A DNA stretch of 64,000 nt, from NCBI GenBank assembly GCA_017305935.1, contig JAFKJU010000011.1:1-64000 (forward strand), written 5' to 3'. The notes below the pieces were generated by a model. That model was not told where the DNA came from. It saw only the letters and a program-made list of their open reading frames with translations, and ran no database searches. Positions 30,039 to 38,229 of this stretch are shown one piece after another; positions within the stretch are counted from its first letter, which is position 1, and each line of letters starts with the position of its first letter. Position numbers and translations under genes: made by a program. The stretch is from Hyphomicrobiales bacterium (GTDB lineage: Bacteria; Pseudomonadota; Alphaproteobacteria; Rhizobiales; Rhizobiaceae).

Positions 30039-31010
30039 ATGGAGGCCACCTTGCATGAAACGCCGGCCAATCCGGCGCCCGCAAACCACACAGTCGGCTT
30101 TTTCACCGCCCATGACGGCGTGAAACTGCGCTATGCGGTTTTTCGCTCGGAAATTTCGCCGGCGCGCGGCACCGTGGTCCTGCTGCATGGCCGCAATGAA
30201 TGCATCGAGAAATATTTCGAGACGATTCGCGACCTCAACGCCATGGGCATGTGGGTCGCGACCTACGACATGCGCGGCCAGGGCGGCTCGCAACGGCTGG
30301 TGCGCAACGGCCTGAAGGGCCATGTGCGCCGCTTTGCCGATTACGAGCGCGATCTCTTCACATTTCTCGATGCCGTCGTTCTGCCGGATACGCGCCTGCC
30401 CTTCTTCCTGCTCGCCCATTCCACGGGCGCGCTGGTGGCGCTCTCGGCCGCACCGCGGCTCGAAAGCCGTATCGAGCGCATGGTGTTGAGCGCGCCGCTG
30501 GTCGGCATTGCCAGGGTAAAGATGTCGATCGGCACCATGCGACGGCTGTCGAAGCTGTTCTGCCTGGTCGGCCTCGGCGGCCTCCAGGTCGGGCGCGGCA
30601 CGATCAAGTTCGGCTTCGAAGACAATCCGCTGACGGCGGACGCCAAGCGTTTCGCCCGCAACGAAAGCCTGCTGGAGGATTTTCCGCATCTGATGGTCGG
30701 CCTGCCGACGGCGCGCTGGCTGCGCGAATCGCTGTGCGCCATCCGTCGCTGCCTCGATCCCGATCATCTCGCCTCGATCCGCATTCCGACGCTGATTCTG
30801 GCGCCGATGCGCGACGGCGTCATCCCCTATATCGACCAGGAAAACCTGTCGCGCCATTTTCGCGCCGCCCAACTCATCCCGGTTCCGGGCGCGCGCCACG
30901 AGCTGTTTCAGGAAAAGGATGTCCATCGCGTGCAGGCGCTGGCCGCCATCGCTGCCTTCATTCCCGGCAGCGATGCCGAAAAGGCCGAAGTCGCGCTGAC
31001 GATGGAATAA
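30039..31010 (+). CDS. Alpha/beta hydrolase, lysophospholipase (PldB)-like
   Basis: A 323-residue serine hydrolase of the monoacylglycerol lipase/lysophospholipase group. The oxyanion-hole region is VVLLHGRNE, the nucleophile elbow is AHSTG, and later blocks IPTLILAPMRDGVIPY and PGARHELFQE supply the Asp and His. No signal peptide is evident from the chosen ATG at 30039; GAGGA lies 13 bases upstream, a little far. It probably acts on membrane lipids or other acyl esters in the cytosol or at the inner membrane; the substrate is inference. A RIME-like repeat begins three bases after its stop. Confidence 0.85.
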   Translation: MEATLHETPANPAPANHTVGFFTAHDGVKLRYAVFRSEISPARGTVVLLHGRNECIEKYFETIRDLNAMGMWVATYDMRGQGGSQRLVRNGLKGHVRRFADYERDLFTFLDAVVLPDTRLPFFLLAHSTGALVALSAAPRLESRIERMVLSAPLVGIARVKMSIGTMRRLSKLFCLVGLGGLQVGRGTIKFGFEDNPLTADAKRFARNESLLEDFPHLMVGLPTARWLRESLCAIRRCLDPDHLASIRIPTLILAPMRDGVIPYIDQENLSRHFRAAQLIPVPGARHELFQEKDVHRVQALAAIAAFIPGSDAEKAEVALTME

Positions 31011-31013
31011 GCT

Positions 31014-31119
31014 TTGAAGCATGTCGCGCAAAAGCGTGCCGCGATTTTTCGACAACGACATGCGAAAAATCGATGATCCAAAGCGCAGAAGCGAATCTGA
31101 AAGATCGCGACGCGCTTTA
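31014..31119. repeat. RIME-like rhizobial intergenic palindromic repeat
   Basis: Two palindromes in about 106 bp: GCATGTCG (31019-31026) with CGACATGC (31056-31063), and AAAGCGC (31080-31086) with GCGCTTT (31112-31118). Size, two-palindrome layout and the GCATGTCGCGCAAAAG start resemble RIME1 elements described in rhizobia. It fills the gap between the convergent hydrolase and hisN genes and contains the hisN stop codon. Confidence 0.75.
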
Positions 31120-31890
31120 GCGCGCGAGAAGCTCCAGCGCCTCGCGGTGCAGCGCGGCGCTGCCGGCCGCGATCACATTGCCGCCCGCCTCGGCGCGGCC
31201 GCCCTGCCAGTCGGTCATGACGCCGCCGGCCTGCTCGACCAGCGGGATCATCGCCCCGACGTCATAGGGCTTCAGCCCGGTCTCGATGACGAGGTCGACA
31301 TGCCCGGCCGCCAGCAGCGCATAGGCATAGCAATCGATACCGTAGCGGAACAGGCGCGCCCGGCTTTCGACGTCGCGGTAGCGGCGCGCATCTTCGCCGG
31401 CAAACATATGCGGCGATGTGGTGAACAGGATGGCGTTTGCAAGCCCGCCGCAATCGCGGCTGCGGATCTGGCGCTCGCCGTCGGGGCCGGCATACCAGGC
31501 GGCCTTGCCGTCCGCGAAATAACGCTCGCCGGTGAAGGGCTGGTCCATCATGCCCATGATCGACCGGCCATCCTCCTGGAAGCCAATCAGCGTGCCCCAG
31601 ACCGGCACGCCGGAAATGAAGGCGCGGGTGCCGTCGATGGGGTCGATCACCCAGATATGCCTGCGGTCGAGACCGACATTGTCATGCTCCTCGCCGAGAA
31701 TGCCATGCTCGGGAAACTGTGCGCCGATCACGGCGCGGATGGCGGCTTCCGCCGCGCGGTCGCCCTCGGTCACCGGATCGAAACCGCCATCCTGCTTGTT
31801 GACGACATCGACACCGGTGCGGAAACGCGGCAGGGTCTCGGCCTTGGCCGCATCGGCCAGCCGGTTGAAGAAAGCGCGATCAGGAAGCAT
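31117..31890 (-). CDS. hisN: Inositol-monophosphatase-family phosphatase, probable histidinol-phosphatase
   Basis: A 257-residue Mg2+/Li+-type phosphatase. The metal site includes GEEHD near residue 70 and the signature DPIDGTRAF, with the C-terminal metal ligand region GLKPYDVGAMIPLVEQAGG. Rhizobial members at this locus are annotated as histidinol-phosphatase HisN, which dephosphorylates histidinol phosphate in histidine synthesis; a SuhB-like inositol phosphatase role cannot be ruled out. The start is ATG at 31890. The stop codon lies inside the RIME-like repeat. It is divergent from the MmgR small RNA, the arrangement that gave the suhB RNA family its name. Confidence 0.85.
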   Translation of the reverse strand: MLPDRAFFNRLADAAKAETLPRFRTGVDVVNKQDGGFDPVTEGDRAAEAAIRAVIGAQFPEHGILGEEHDNVGLDRRHIWVIDPIDGTRAFISGVPVWGTLIGFQEDGRSIMGMMDQPFTGERYFADGKAAWYAGPDGERQIRSRDCGGLANAILFTTSPHMFAGEDARRYRDVESRARLFRYGIDCYAYALLAAGHVDLVIETGLKPYDVGAMIPLVEQAGGVMTDWQGGRAEAGGNVIAAGSAALHREALELLAR

Positions 31891-32012
31891 GGGAGATCCA
31901 CCGGAAAAGGACTTTGGTTTCTCTTTTAGTAGAGGAAAACCCCTTGAAAGCAAACCGCTTTCATGGCCCCGCGCCGCTTTCGGCATCGCAGCAATCGCGA
32001 CCGAATTCCGGC

Positions 32013-32041
32013 TTGACATTTGTGCGATGCACACATAACTT
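32013..32041 (+). promoter_or_regulatory. Sigma-70 promoter of the MmgR-like small RNA
   Basis: TTGACA (32013-32018) and TAACTT (32036-32041) are separated by exactly 17 bases. Transcription would begin about 32048, at the first base of the first hairpin of the RNA. Confidence 0.85.
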
Positions 32042-32047
32042 TTCCCT

Positions 32048-32125
32048 ACAGTCTTTCGACTGTAAATACCCTCCTTGGGTGTTTCCTCCCTAGATTTGAC
32101 CGCGCCGCAAAGCGCGGTTTTTTTT
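32048..32125 (+). ncRNA. mmgR: MmgR / suhB-family small regulatory RNA (alpha-r8 type)
   Basis: About 78 nt. Hairpin 1 is ACAGTC-TTTC-GACTGT (32048-32063). The central unpaired part contains UUUCCUCCCU (32082-32091), which I recall as the invariant core of the family. The 3' end is the terminator ACCGCGC/GCGCGGT (32099-32118) with eight T residues. It lies between hisN and the N-formylglutamate amidohydrolase gene, the place described for S. meliloti mmgR. There it limits polyhydroxybutyrate granule formation and depends on nitrogen source. The pyrimidine-rich core should pair with Shine-Dalgarno regions of target mRNAs. Confidence 0.88.
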
Positions 32126-32132
32126 GGAAAAT

Positions 32133-33017
32133 CTATTCCGCCGCCAATGCCGCGTCGGCGGCATAGAGCGCCACGTAATCGGCCATCTGGCGCATGAAGG
32201 ACGAGATGGCGGCGGCGACCGCCTCGAATTCCGGCCGCTTCTGCAGCGACGTCTCGTCGACATACAGCGCGCGGCTGACCTCCACCTGCAGCGCATGCAG
32301 GCCCCGCGCCGGGCGGCCATAATGTTCCGTTATGAAACCGCCGGCATAGGGCTTGTTGCGCACGGCGGTAAAGCCGAGATTTTCGAGGATGTCGATCGCG
32401 GCGCGGCTGAGATCGGTCGAGGCGCTGGTGCCGTAGCGGTCGCCGATGATGAAATCCGGCCTCAAGTTGGAGCCGGCGACACGGATATTGCCGGGCATCG
32501 AATGGCAATCGATCAGCACGCCGAAACCGAAGCGCACATGGGTGCGGGCGATCAGCCGGCGCAGGCAGGCATGATAAGGCTTGTAGATCGTCTCGACCCG
32601 TTCCAGCCCCTCCTCCACCGGCAGGCGGTGGGCATAGATCTCCATGTTTTCGGCGACGATGCGCGGAATGGTGCCGAGCCCGCCGGCAACCCGCACCGAG
32701 CCGATATTGGCGAATGGCGGCAGCGCGCCGTCGAACATGCGCGGATCGAGCTCGTAGGGCTCGCGATTGACGTCGATGAAGGCGCGCGGGAAATGCGCCA
32801 TCAACAGCGGCGCGCCAAGCTCGATGGCCGCGCCGAAGAGCTCGTCGACGTAATGGTCTTCCGAGCGGCGCAGCGAGGACGGATCGAGGCGCGAGCGCTC
32901 CACGAAGGAGACGGGATAGCGGCGACCGCTATGCGGCGAGTTGAAAACGAACGGAATGCGCTGGATTTCCGGTTCCCGGACCTCGAAAAGGTCGGATTCG
33001 TTCTGCCTTCCGTGCAT
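32133..33017 (-). CDS. N-formylglutamate amidohydrolase family protein
   Basis: A 294-residue zinc-type amidohydrolase of the FGase family. Landmarks are FNSPHSGRRYP near residue 20, HFPRAFIDVNREPYELDPRMF, LIDCHSMPG and QVEVSRALYVDE near the C-terminus. Relatives hydrolyse N-formyl-L-glutamate in histidine degradation, but no hut genes are nearby, so the true substrate is open. I chose the ATG at 33017 because AGAGG lies five bases upstream; ATG codons at 33041 and beyond are less well placed. It shares a short gap with the MmgR terminator at its 3' end. Confidence 0.85.
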   Translation of the reverse strand: MHGRQNESDLFEVREPEIQRIPFVFNSPHSGRRYPVSFVERSRLDPSSLRRSEDHYVDELFGAAIELGAPLLMAHFPRAFIDVNREPYELDPRMFDGALPPFANIGSVRVAGGLGTIPRIVAENMEIYAHRLPVEEGLERVETIYKPYHACLRRLIARTHVRFGFGVLIDCHSMPGNIRVAGSNLRPDFIIGDRYGTSASTDLSRAAIDILENLGFTAVRNKPYAGGFITEHYGRPARGLHALQVEVSRALYVDETSLQKRPEFEAVAAAISSFMRQMADYVALYAADAALAAE

Positions 33018-33219
33018 TTGGCCTCTTTTTGCCTTTACCATGCCACAAACTTGGTGCTTCGCAGATGTTGCCAGTTGCCTGTCGGCAAGTCCATAGTGCC
33101 GCCCCGACGAAAACGCATCCGCCAATATCCCGATTCACGGGATGTTTACCCCGTCGCACTAGGGTGCAAGGCGGACAATCCTGTACAAGCAGCAGTCAAT
33201 GAATAACGGTCCCATTTTC

Positions 33220-33582
33220 ATGAGTCAGAAAATTCTTCTTGCCGAAGACGATAACGATATGCGCCGCTTCCTGGTCAAAGCGCTGGAAAAGGCAGGCTAC
33301 AAGGTGTCGTCCTTCGACAACGGCGCCAGCGCCTATGACAGGCTGCGCGAGGAGCCTTTCTCGCTTTTGCTGACCGACATCGTCATGCCGGAGATGGACG
33401 GCATCGAACTGGCGCGGCGGGCAACCGAACTCGATCCCGACCTCAAGGTGATGTTCATCACCGGCTTCGCCGCCGTCGCCCTGAACCCCGATTCCAAGGC
33501 GCCGAAGGATGCGAAGGTGCTTTCCAAGCCGTTTCACCTGCGCGACCTCGTCGACGAGGTCAACAAACTCCTGGCGGCCTGA
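33220..33582 (+). CDS. cpdR: Single-domain response regulator CpdR
   Basis: A 120-residue receiver-only protein nearly identical in pattern to CpdR: D10/D11, the phospho-acceptor D53 in LLTDIVMPEMDG, MFITGFAAVAL, and K in LSKPFHLRDLV, ending in Ala-Ala. In alphaproteobacteria the unphosphorylated form acts as an adaptor that primes ClpXP for cell-cycle proteolysis, and the CckA-ChpT phosphorelay switches it off. The start may be the ATG at 33220 or one seven codons earlier at 33199; neither has a strong ribosome-binding site. A terminator-like hairpin follows. Confidence 0.94.
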   Translation: MSQKILLAEDDNDMRRFLVKALEKAGYKVSSFDNGASAYDRLREEPFSLLLTDIVMPEMDGIELARRATELDPDLKVMFITGFAAVALNPDSKAPKDAKVLSKPFHLRDLVDEVNKLLAA

Positions 33583-33606
33583 GCCAGGAACTGAAGCGTT
33601 GCGCAT

Positions 33607-33632
33607 GTTTTCCGCGCGAAACTGCGGAAAAC
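33607..33632 (+). terminator. Hairpin after cpdR
   Basis: GTTTTCCGC (33607-33615) pairs with GCGGAAAAC (33624-33632). A second, AT-rich hairpin AAAGG/CCTTT with an A/T inner stem follows at 33633-33654. Together they could end the cpdR transcript, though no clean T-run follows the first stem. Confidence 0.5.
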
Positions 33633-33674
33633 AAAGGGTTTTGTAAAAACCTTTCACAAAGCGGAAAAAACCAG

Positions 33675-33704
33675 TTGACTGGCAAAGCGCTTTTGTGGTG
33701 TATG
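33675..33704 (+). promoter_or_regulatory. Probable promoter of tRNA-Val
   Basis: TTGACT (33675-33680) and TGTATG (33699-33704) with an 18-base spacer, ending 13 bases before the tRNA 5' end. The -35 is good and the -10 is weak. Confidence 0.5.
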
Positions 33705-33717
33705 CGCCTCATCGGAT

Positions 33718-33792
<75 letters not shown>

Positions 33793-33811
33793 TCCTAATT
33801 CGCTGAAAAGC

Positions 33812-33842
33812 AAGGGCTTTCTGGAAACGGAAAGCCCTTTTT
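33812..33842 (+). terminator. Intrinsic terminator after tRNA-Val
   Basis: AAGGGCTTTC (33812-33821) pairs with GAAAGCCCTT (33830-33839), followed by a run of T (33838-33842). Confidence 0.9.
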
Positions 33843-34201
33843 GCATTGTGGCCATAGGCTCGGTGAACCTATCAATTGGGCGACAACCTTCCCGTCTCCC
33901 GTGCACGACCGCACCGTACGCCCCTCTTTGCACTTCAGTTCCTGGGCATGTCAGCTCCTTGGCATTGGGGCGAAAAATCGAAATGCTCACGCGAAGCTTC
34001 AAACATCCCCTTACAGTTCGCACGCATCGGTCGCTTACCGATGAAGCCGACGCTCCGACCGCCGCCGTAAAGTCTGCCATATGACGATTGCATACCGTCG
34101 ACCTAAATTCCCCGGCCCCGATTTTCTGCGTTTGCCAAGATTTAATAATATAGACCAATAATCGCATACGTCACATTCAAATACATTTAAGAGGTCAAAT
34201 A
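33843..34201. other. 359-bp AT-richer non-coding stretch downstream of tRNA-Val
   Basis: I see no convincing gene. The base composition drops toward the orphan gene: only 16 of 60 bases are G or C at 34141-34200. Minus and plus short open frames overlap here and none resembles a protein family. No copy of the tRNA 3' end is found downstream in the window, so an attachment-site pair is not shown. Confidence 0.5.
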
Positions 34202-34909
34202 ATGTCGAGCATTCCTGCGCCGGAAGTATTGTCCGATTTGGTGAAACATCTGGAACCTCATCAAAACACACTGCGAACGAAAAGCGAAAAATACATGGTG
34301 GTCCTTGCGACGCTCGCCAAGACAGCGCTGGCAAGCGGCCGCAAAACTGCCATACAAACGGGTCTGACCACTGCCGTCGCCGCAGCCGGGCTCAAAACAG
34401 GCGTGGCCATCGGTGTTGCCGGCGCCAGCGTTACGTTCGCCCCCATCGGCGCCGCATTGGCGCCCTGGTTTGTTCTGGCTGAAGCTGGCCGGGTCTCAAC
34501 ACGCGTCAACGGCTTCATCGACCTTCGCGATGACGCCAACAGGAGCGGGCCGAATTCCAACTCCGAAATGCAGTATGTTTGCAAATGCGGGAAATGCGGT
34601 AAAAATATCGGATATATAGTCGATAAGGAGCATGCACGATTTGCGCGCAAAGCGGTCTATGCAACACTTATCGGCCTTGTGGTTCTGCCGTTCAAGATTG
34701 CCCACTCAGTCGGCAAGAGCTTTGAGGCGGAAAGACCCAAGGAGATGACCAGTCGCGCCTTGGTGCAATCGGCGCTGACAGGATGCACGGTCGCTATCGC
34801 GACGATCTTCCAGCTTGTCGGCGACGGCACCGAAGAAGAGAACAAGGCAAAGGTCGTCGCGATCATCACAAGCAGCGACGGCTGGGCGGAAGTAAAAAGG
34901 CTGATATAA
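34202..34909 (+). CDS. Orphan hypothetical protein with glycine-zipper segment and CxCxxC motif
   Basis: A 235-residue protein I do not recognise. The ATG follows AAGAGG at good distance. Residues 34-96 form an Ala/Gly-rich hydrophobic stretch with a glycine zipper (G63, G67, G71) and cationic flanks. Residues 127-132 read CKCGKC, one possible half of a metal site. Further hydrophobic segments lie near 151-168 and 191-206. There is no signal peptide. The architecture suggests membrane insertion. Its composition and codons (ATA, AAA, TTT more often) are unlike the neighbours, and it sits behind a tRNA gene, which together suggest acquisition by transfer. No toxin, immunity or phage partner is visible. 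Confidence 0.7.
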   Translation: MSSIPAPEVLSDLVKHLEPHQNTLRTKSEKYMVVLATLAKTALASGRKTAIQTGLTTAVAAAGLKTGVAIGVAGASVTFAPIGAALAPWFVLAEAGRVSTRVNGFIDLRDDANRSGPNSNSEMQYVCKCGKCGKNIGYIVDKEHARFARKAVYATLIGLVVLPFKIAHSVGKSFEAERPKEMTSRALVQSALTGCTVAIATIFQLVGDGTEEENKAKVVAIITSSDGWAEVKRLI

Positions 34910-35140
34910 ACGGGAGATCATCGCGTCCCCCGCATTTTCCGCGTCGCGCCCAAGCTGACGACAATCACCCGACCACGTCGCATGCATCCGAATGGGCTTC
35001 AGCCCGGTCGCCGCGCGCAGCCCATGCGCCGATTGATAAAGCCCGCAAGCTCCGAACAAGTCCGCCCTGCTATCGCTTGCCGTTACAGCCGCGTCCTGCG
35101 GCAGGAAACACGGGCAGACACTATCGCGGCGCGAGGCGAG

Positions 35141-36262
35141 ATGATCGTAGAGGCATTTCTTGAATGGGCGATGCAGGCGGGCGCCAGGGAGCGCATCCGC
35201 GCCGCCGCCGCCATCGGCCGGGCATTTCTCAAATCCCGCGTCACCCCCTGGGAGCGCGCCGCCGCCGGGCAGGCGTTGCAGGCGCTGGCGGCGGACCGGT
35301 CGCCGGCGGTGCGCCAGTCGCTGGCCTATGCCATCGCCGACAGCCCGCAGGCGCCGCACGACGTCATCCTGACACTGGCCGCCGACGAACCCGATATAGC
35401 CGCCGTCGTCATCCTGCGCTCGCCCGTCCTGACCGACATCGACCTCATCGACATCCTGGCGACGCGGCCGCTGGTGGCTCGCGCCCTGGTCGCCGCGCGG
35501 CCGAAACTTTCCGACGTCGTCGCTGCGACCATCGCCGAGACCGGCAGCGAATCGGAGCTGACCATTCTGCTCGAAAACACCGACGCGGCGATCTCGAGCG
35601 TCGCGCTGCGCCGCATCGCCGAACGCATGCGCCAGGACGAGAATATCCGCACGCTACTCGCCGCCCGGCCCGATCTCGACATGGAAACCCGCGCCGGCCT
35701 CATCCTCGGCGACCGCTGGTCAACCACCGAAGTCCCCGCAACGCTGGACCGCGCCATCGAAACCATGAACGAGACGGAGAGCGAATGGAAGCTCTTCGCG
35801 CCGCAGACCGCAGCCGCGCGCTCCGAGGCAGCCCCGGCCGCCGCCGGCGACCTCGCGGGCGCGATCCTCGAGAATCGCAACCTCGCTCCCGCCCTGCTGC
35901 TCGACGCCATCTGCCGGCTACGCGTGGAAGAGGCTGCCGCCGCCATCTCGGCGCTGTCCGGCATGAGCGCCACCGGGGTCATGGCCATCCTGCAGCGCGG
36001 GCGTTTCCCGACGGTGCGCGCCCTGTTCGAATCGGCCGGGCTCGGCCGGGCGACCAGCACGTTGCTGGTCGAAGCGGCCCTGTTGTGGCGCGAGGCGGTG
36101 GATGTGCCGGAAGGAGACGCTGTCACCGATATCGCCGCTGCCTTGCGCGAAAAACTGGCACGCGCGGGCGCGCCCGCCGGCGCCGTCGACGACCTGCTGT
36201 CGCTTGCCGGCACAGTCGTGGCCCCGGGCTCGACGCAAACCGCCACGCGAAAAGCCGCCTGA
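35141..36262 (+). CDS. DUF2336 domain-containing protein
   Basis: A 373-residue, almost wholly alpha-helical protein typical of alphaproteobacteria. HEAT-like repeats are apparent: AAGQALQALAADRSPAVRQSLAYAIADSPQAPHDVI and later ALRRIAERM, each built of paired helices with Ala/Leu periodicity. The start at 35141 (MIVEAFLEWAM) matches the usual beginning of the family and has GAGGCGAG upstream; the frame is open from 34982 but the earlier residues look non-coding. The function is unknown; HEAT-like repeats suggest a protein-binding scaffold. Confidence 0.8.
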   Translation: MIVEAFLEWAMQAGARERIRAAAAIGRAFLKSRVTPWERAAAGQALQALAADRSPAVRQSLAYAIADSPQAPHDVILTLAADEPDIAAVVILRSPVLTDIDLIDILATRPLVARALVAARPKLSDVVAATIAETGSESELTILLENTDAAISSVALRRIAERMRQDENIRTLLAARPDLDMETRAGLILGDRWSTTEVPATLDRAIETMNETESEWKLFAPQTAAARSEAAPAAAGDLAGAILENRNLAPALLLDAICRLRVEEAAAAISALSGMSATGVMAILQRGRFPTVRALFESAGLGRATSTLLVEAALLWREAVDVPEGDAVTDIAAALREKLARAGAPAGAVDDLLSLAGTVVAPGSTQTATRKAA

Positions 36263-36405
36263 CGGCGACGCCACAGAATCGACACAGAAACCGGCGGATA
36301 AGGAAACAAGCCGCCCCGGACCTGTCTTGCCGCGTGTCGCGATCGAAAACCCCGCCGCAGCGCCGGCGCGGCCTGCCATAGAACCCGCGCCACGAGGTGA
36401 TGACG

Positions 36406-36777
36406 ATGATCCGCAACCTGTTGAAATTCGCCCCGTGGCTCTGCCTGCTCGCCATTGTCTTCGCCACCGTCTCGCCGATCGGTTGGCGACCGCACGACCT
36501 GTTGCCGGTCGATGTCGACCGGGCGTTGGCCTTCCTGCTGCTGGGTGCGCTGTTCGTCCTCGCATATCCCCGCCATTTCGTGCTCTGCGCCGTATTGCTG
36601 GTGGTCGGGGCCGGCGCCATCGAACTGCTCCAGCTTCTGTCTCCCAGCCGCCATGCCCATGTCGAGGATGCCGTGATCAAGGCGTTTGGCGCGGTGGCGG
36701 GTGTGCTGGTCGGACGTCTGGCAGCGCGGTTTTTCGGACTGGCGCAGGACGATAGGGCGGCACAGCCGGCGGAATAA
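36406..36777 (+). CDS. VanZ-like family membrane protein
   Basis: A 123-residue protein with four hydrophobic segments (FAPWLCLLAIVFATVSPIGWRP; RALAFLLLGALFVLAYP; FVLCAVLLVVGAGAIELLQLL; AFGAVAGVLVGRLAARFFG). The pattern SPIGWRP, DR..AF and IELLQ...R.....D is the VanZ-like signature. Rhizobial members have no defined role; the domain is linked to resistance to cell-wall antibiotics in Gram-positives, which should not be assumed here. I chose the ATG at 36406, eight bases after GAGG. A strong terminator follows. Confidence 0.82.
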   Translation: MIRNLLKFAPWLCLLAIVFATVSPIGWRPHDLLPVDVDRALAFLLLGALFVLAYPRHFVLCAVLLVVGAGAIELLQLLSPSRHAHVEDAVIKAFGAVAGVLVGRLAARFFGLAQDDRAAQPAE

Positions 36778-36808
36778 ACCCTTTTTCCGACAGACACGGT
36801 TAACGTCG

Positions 36809-36843
36809 AACGGTGGAAAACGGCCTGTTTTCCACCGTTTTTC
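36809..36843 (+). terminator. Intrinsic terminator after the VanZ-like gene
   Basis: AACGGTGGAAAAC pairs perfectly with GTTTTCCACCGTT around GGCCT, followed by TTT. Confidence 0.9.
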
Positions 36844-37003
36844 GTCCGAAGACGCCATTTTACGGTTATCGGCACCGGAAGCATCCGCCGCGCGTAAAGA
36901 TTGGATTCAAACTTTCCCGGTAATCTCCTGTTAGCTTTTGTTGGAATGGTCCACGGCGGCGCGTCTGGCCGCCCTCCCTCTTGTATTGCGTCATGGGTTC
37001 CAA

Positions 37004-38047
37004 ATGCGTGCATCGGCCTTGACTGTCCTTCTCGTCGTCAGCCTCTCGGTGTCGGGCTGCTCCTCGCGCTCCGGCTCGGAGAGCCTGTCTTCCGCGCCCT
37101 CCCAGGAAAAGACCGGCGCCATCGTCGCACCGCCAGTGCCCTCCGCCAATGTCGGTGCAACGAGCGCGCAGACGGCGGCGGCGAACACGCCTGCGGAGCG
37201 GCTGGCCTGGGCCGCCGGCCCGAAATCCCCGACCGCCTTCTCGGCAACGCAGACGCTTGCCATGCCGCTGCCCTCGCAACGGCCGGTGCAGCAACTGGCG
37301 GCGGTGAATTTTCCAGTCGACAAGGCGCCGGATGCCGGCCCGCGCGGGCGCATCTATGCCCATCGCTTCCGCGATGCCCATCCGATCAATTTCGGCTCGG
37401 CCTCGCCGCGCAACCACGCCGTCCACGGCGTCGACGTCTCGCGCTGGCAGGGCGATATCGACTGGTCGCGGCTGCGCACCCAGGGCGCCAACTTCGCCTA
37501 TATCAAGGCCACCGACGGCGGCGACCACGTCGATCCGATGTTCCGCACCAATTGGAAAAGGGCCAAGGAAGCCGGCCTGAAGCGCGGCGCCTATCACTTC
37601 TTCTACTGGTGCCGCACCGCCGGCGAGCAGGCCGAATGGTTCATCCGCAACGTGCCGCGCGACCCCGACGCCCTGCCGCCGGTCATCGACGTCGAATGGA
37701 ACGGCGAATCGCGCTGCAAGAAGCGCCCCTCGCCCGAGAAGGTGCGCGAGAAGATGCAGGTCTTCATGGACATGCTGGAGCGCCATTACGGGAAGCGTCC
37801 GGTGATCTACACCGCGCCGGATTTCTACGAGGACAACCTGCAGGGCGCCTTCCAGGCTTACCCCTTCTGGCTACGTTCCGTCGCCGCCCATCCGTCGAAA
37901 GTCTATCCGGGCCGCAAATGGGTCTTCTGGCAATATTCGGGCTCCGGCCTGTCGCATGGCGTCAAGGGCCGCATCGACCTCAACGTCTTCCGCGGCACCG
38001 AGGAGCAATGGCACCGCTGGGCCGGCACCGGCGGCGGCAACAGCTGA
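37004..38047 (+). CDS. GH25-family lysozyme-like lipoprotein
   Basis: A 347-residue lipoprotein. The signal peptide ends in the lipobox SVSGC with C19, then a 100-residue low-complexity tether (Ser/Ala/Pro/Thr-rich) leads to a glycoside hydrolase family 25 domain (about 140-345). Catalytic-site blocks are GVDVSRWQGDIDW, the DxE pair in VIDVEWNGE, and WVFWQYS. GH25 enzymes are N-acetylmuramidases, so this one should trim peptidoglycan from a membrane anchor. The start at 37004 gives a classic lipoprotein signal; the open upstream frame from 36938 does not. It is monocistronic with terminators on both sides. Confidence 0.9.
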   Translation: MRASALTVLLVVSLSVSGCSSRSGSESLSSAPSQEKTGAIVAPPVPSANVGATSAQTAAANTPAERLAWAAGPKSPTAFSATQTLAMPLPSQRPVQQLAAVNFPVDKAPDAGPRGRIYAHRFRDAHPINFGSASPRNHAVHGVDVSRWQGDIDWSRLRTQGANFAYIKATDGGDHVDPMFRTNWKRAKEAGLKRGAYHFFYWCRTAGEQAEWFIRNVPRDPDALPPVIDVEWNGESRCKKRPSPEKVREKMQVFMDMLERHYGKRPVIYTAPDFYEDNLQGAFQAYPFWLRSVAAHPSKVYPGRKWVFWQYSGSGLSHGVKGRIDLNVFRGTEEQWHRWAGTGGGNS

Positions 38048-38069
38048 TTGCCCCCTGTCCATGCTCATG

Positions 38070-38094
38070 ACGGCGGCCTCGGCCGCCGTTTTTT
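38070..38094 (+). terminator. Intrinsic terminator of the GH25 gene
   Basis: ACGGCGGCC pairs with GGCCGCCGT with a minimal loop, followed by TTTTT. Confidence 0.9.
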
Positions 38095-38105
38095 CGTCCG
38101 GCCAA

Positions 38106-38132
38106 TAAAAAAGCCCCGCAGAAGCGAGGCTT
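38106..38132 (-). terminator. Minus-strand terminator in the hupE upstream region
   Basis: On the minus strand AAGCCTCGC pairs with GCGGGGCTT (one wobble) around TTCT and runs into six T residues. On the plus strand the nearest T-run is five bases away, so weak bidirectional action is possible. Confidence 0.75.
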
Positions 38133-38229
38133 GAAGTTTTTGCGCTCCGGGGAAAACAGAGCAGCGCGCTTTCTATACTCTGGCTTTTTGCGTCCTCGTA
38201 GGTCGCTTTTGGCAAAACCGGTACGGTCT

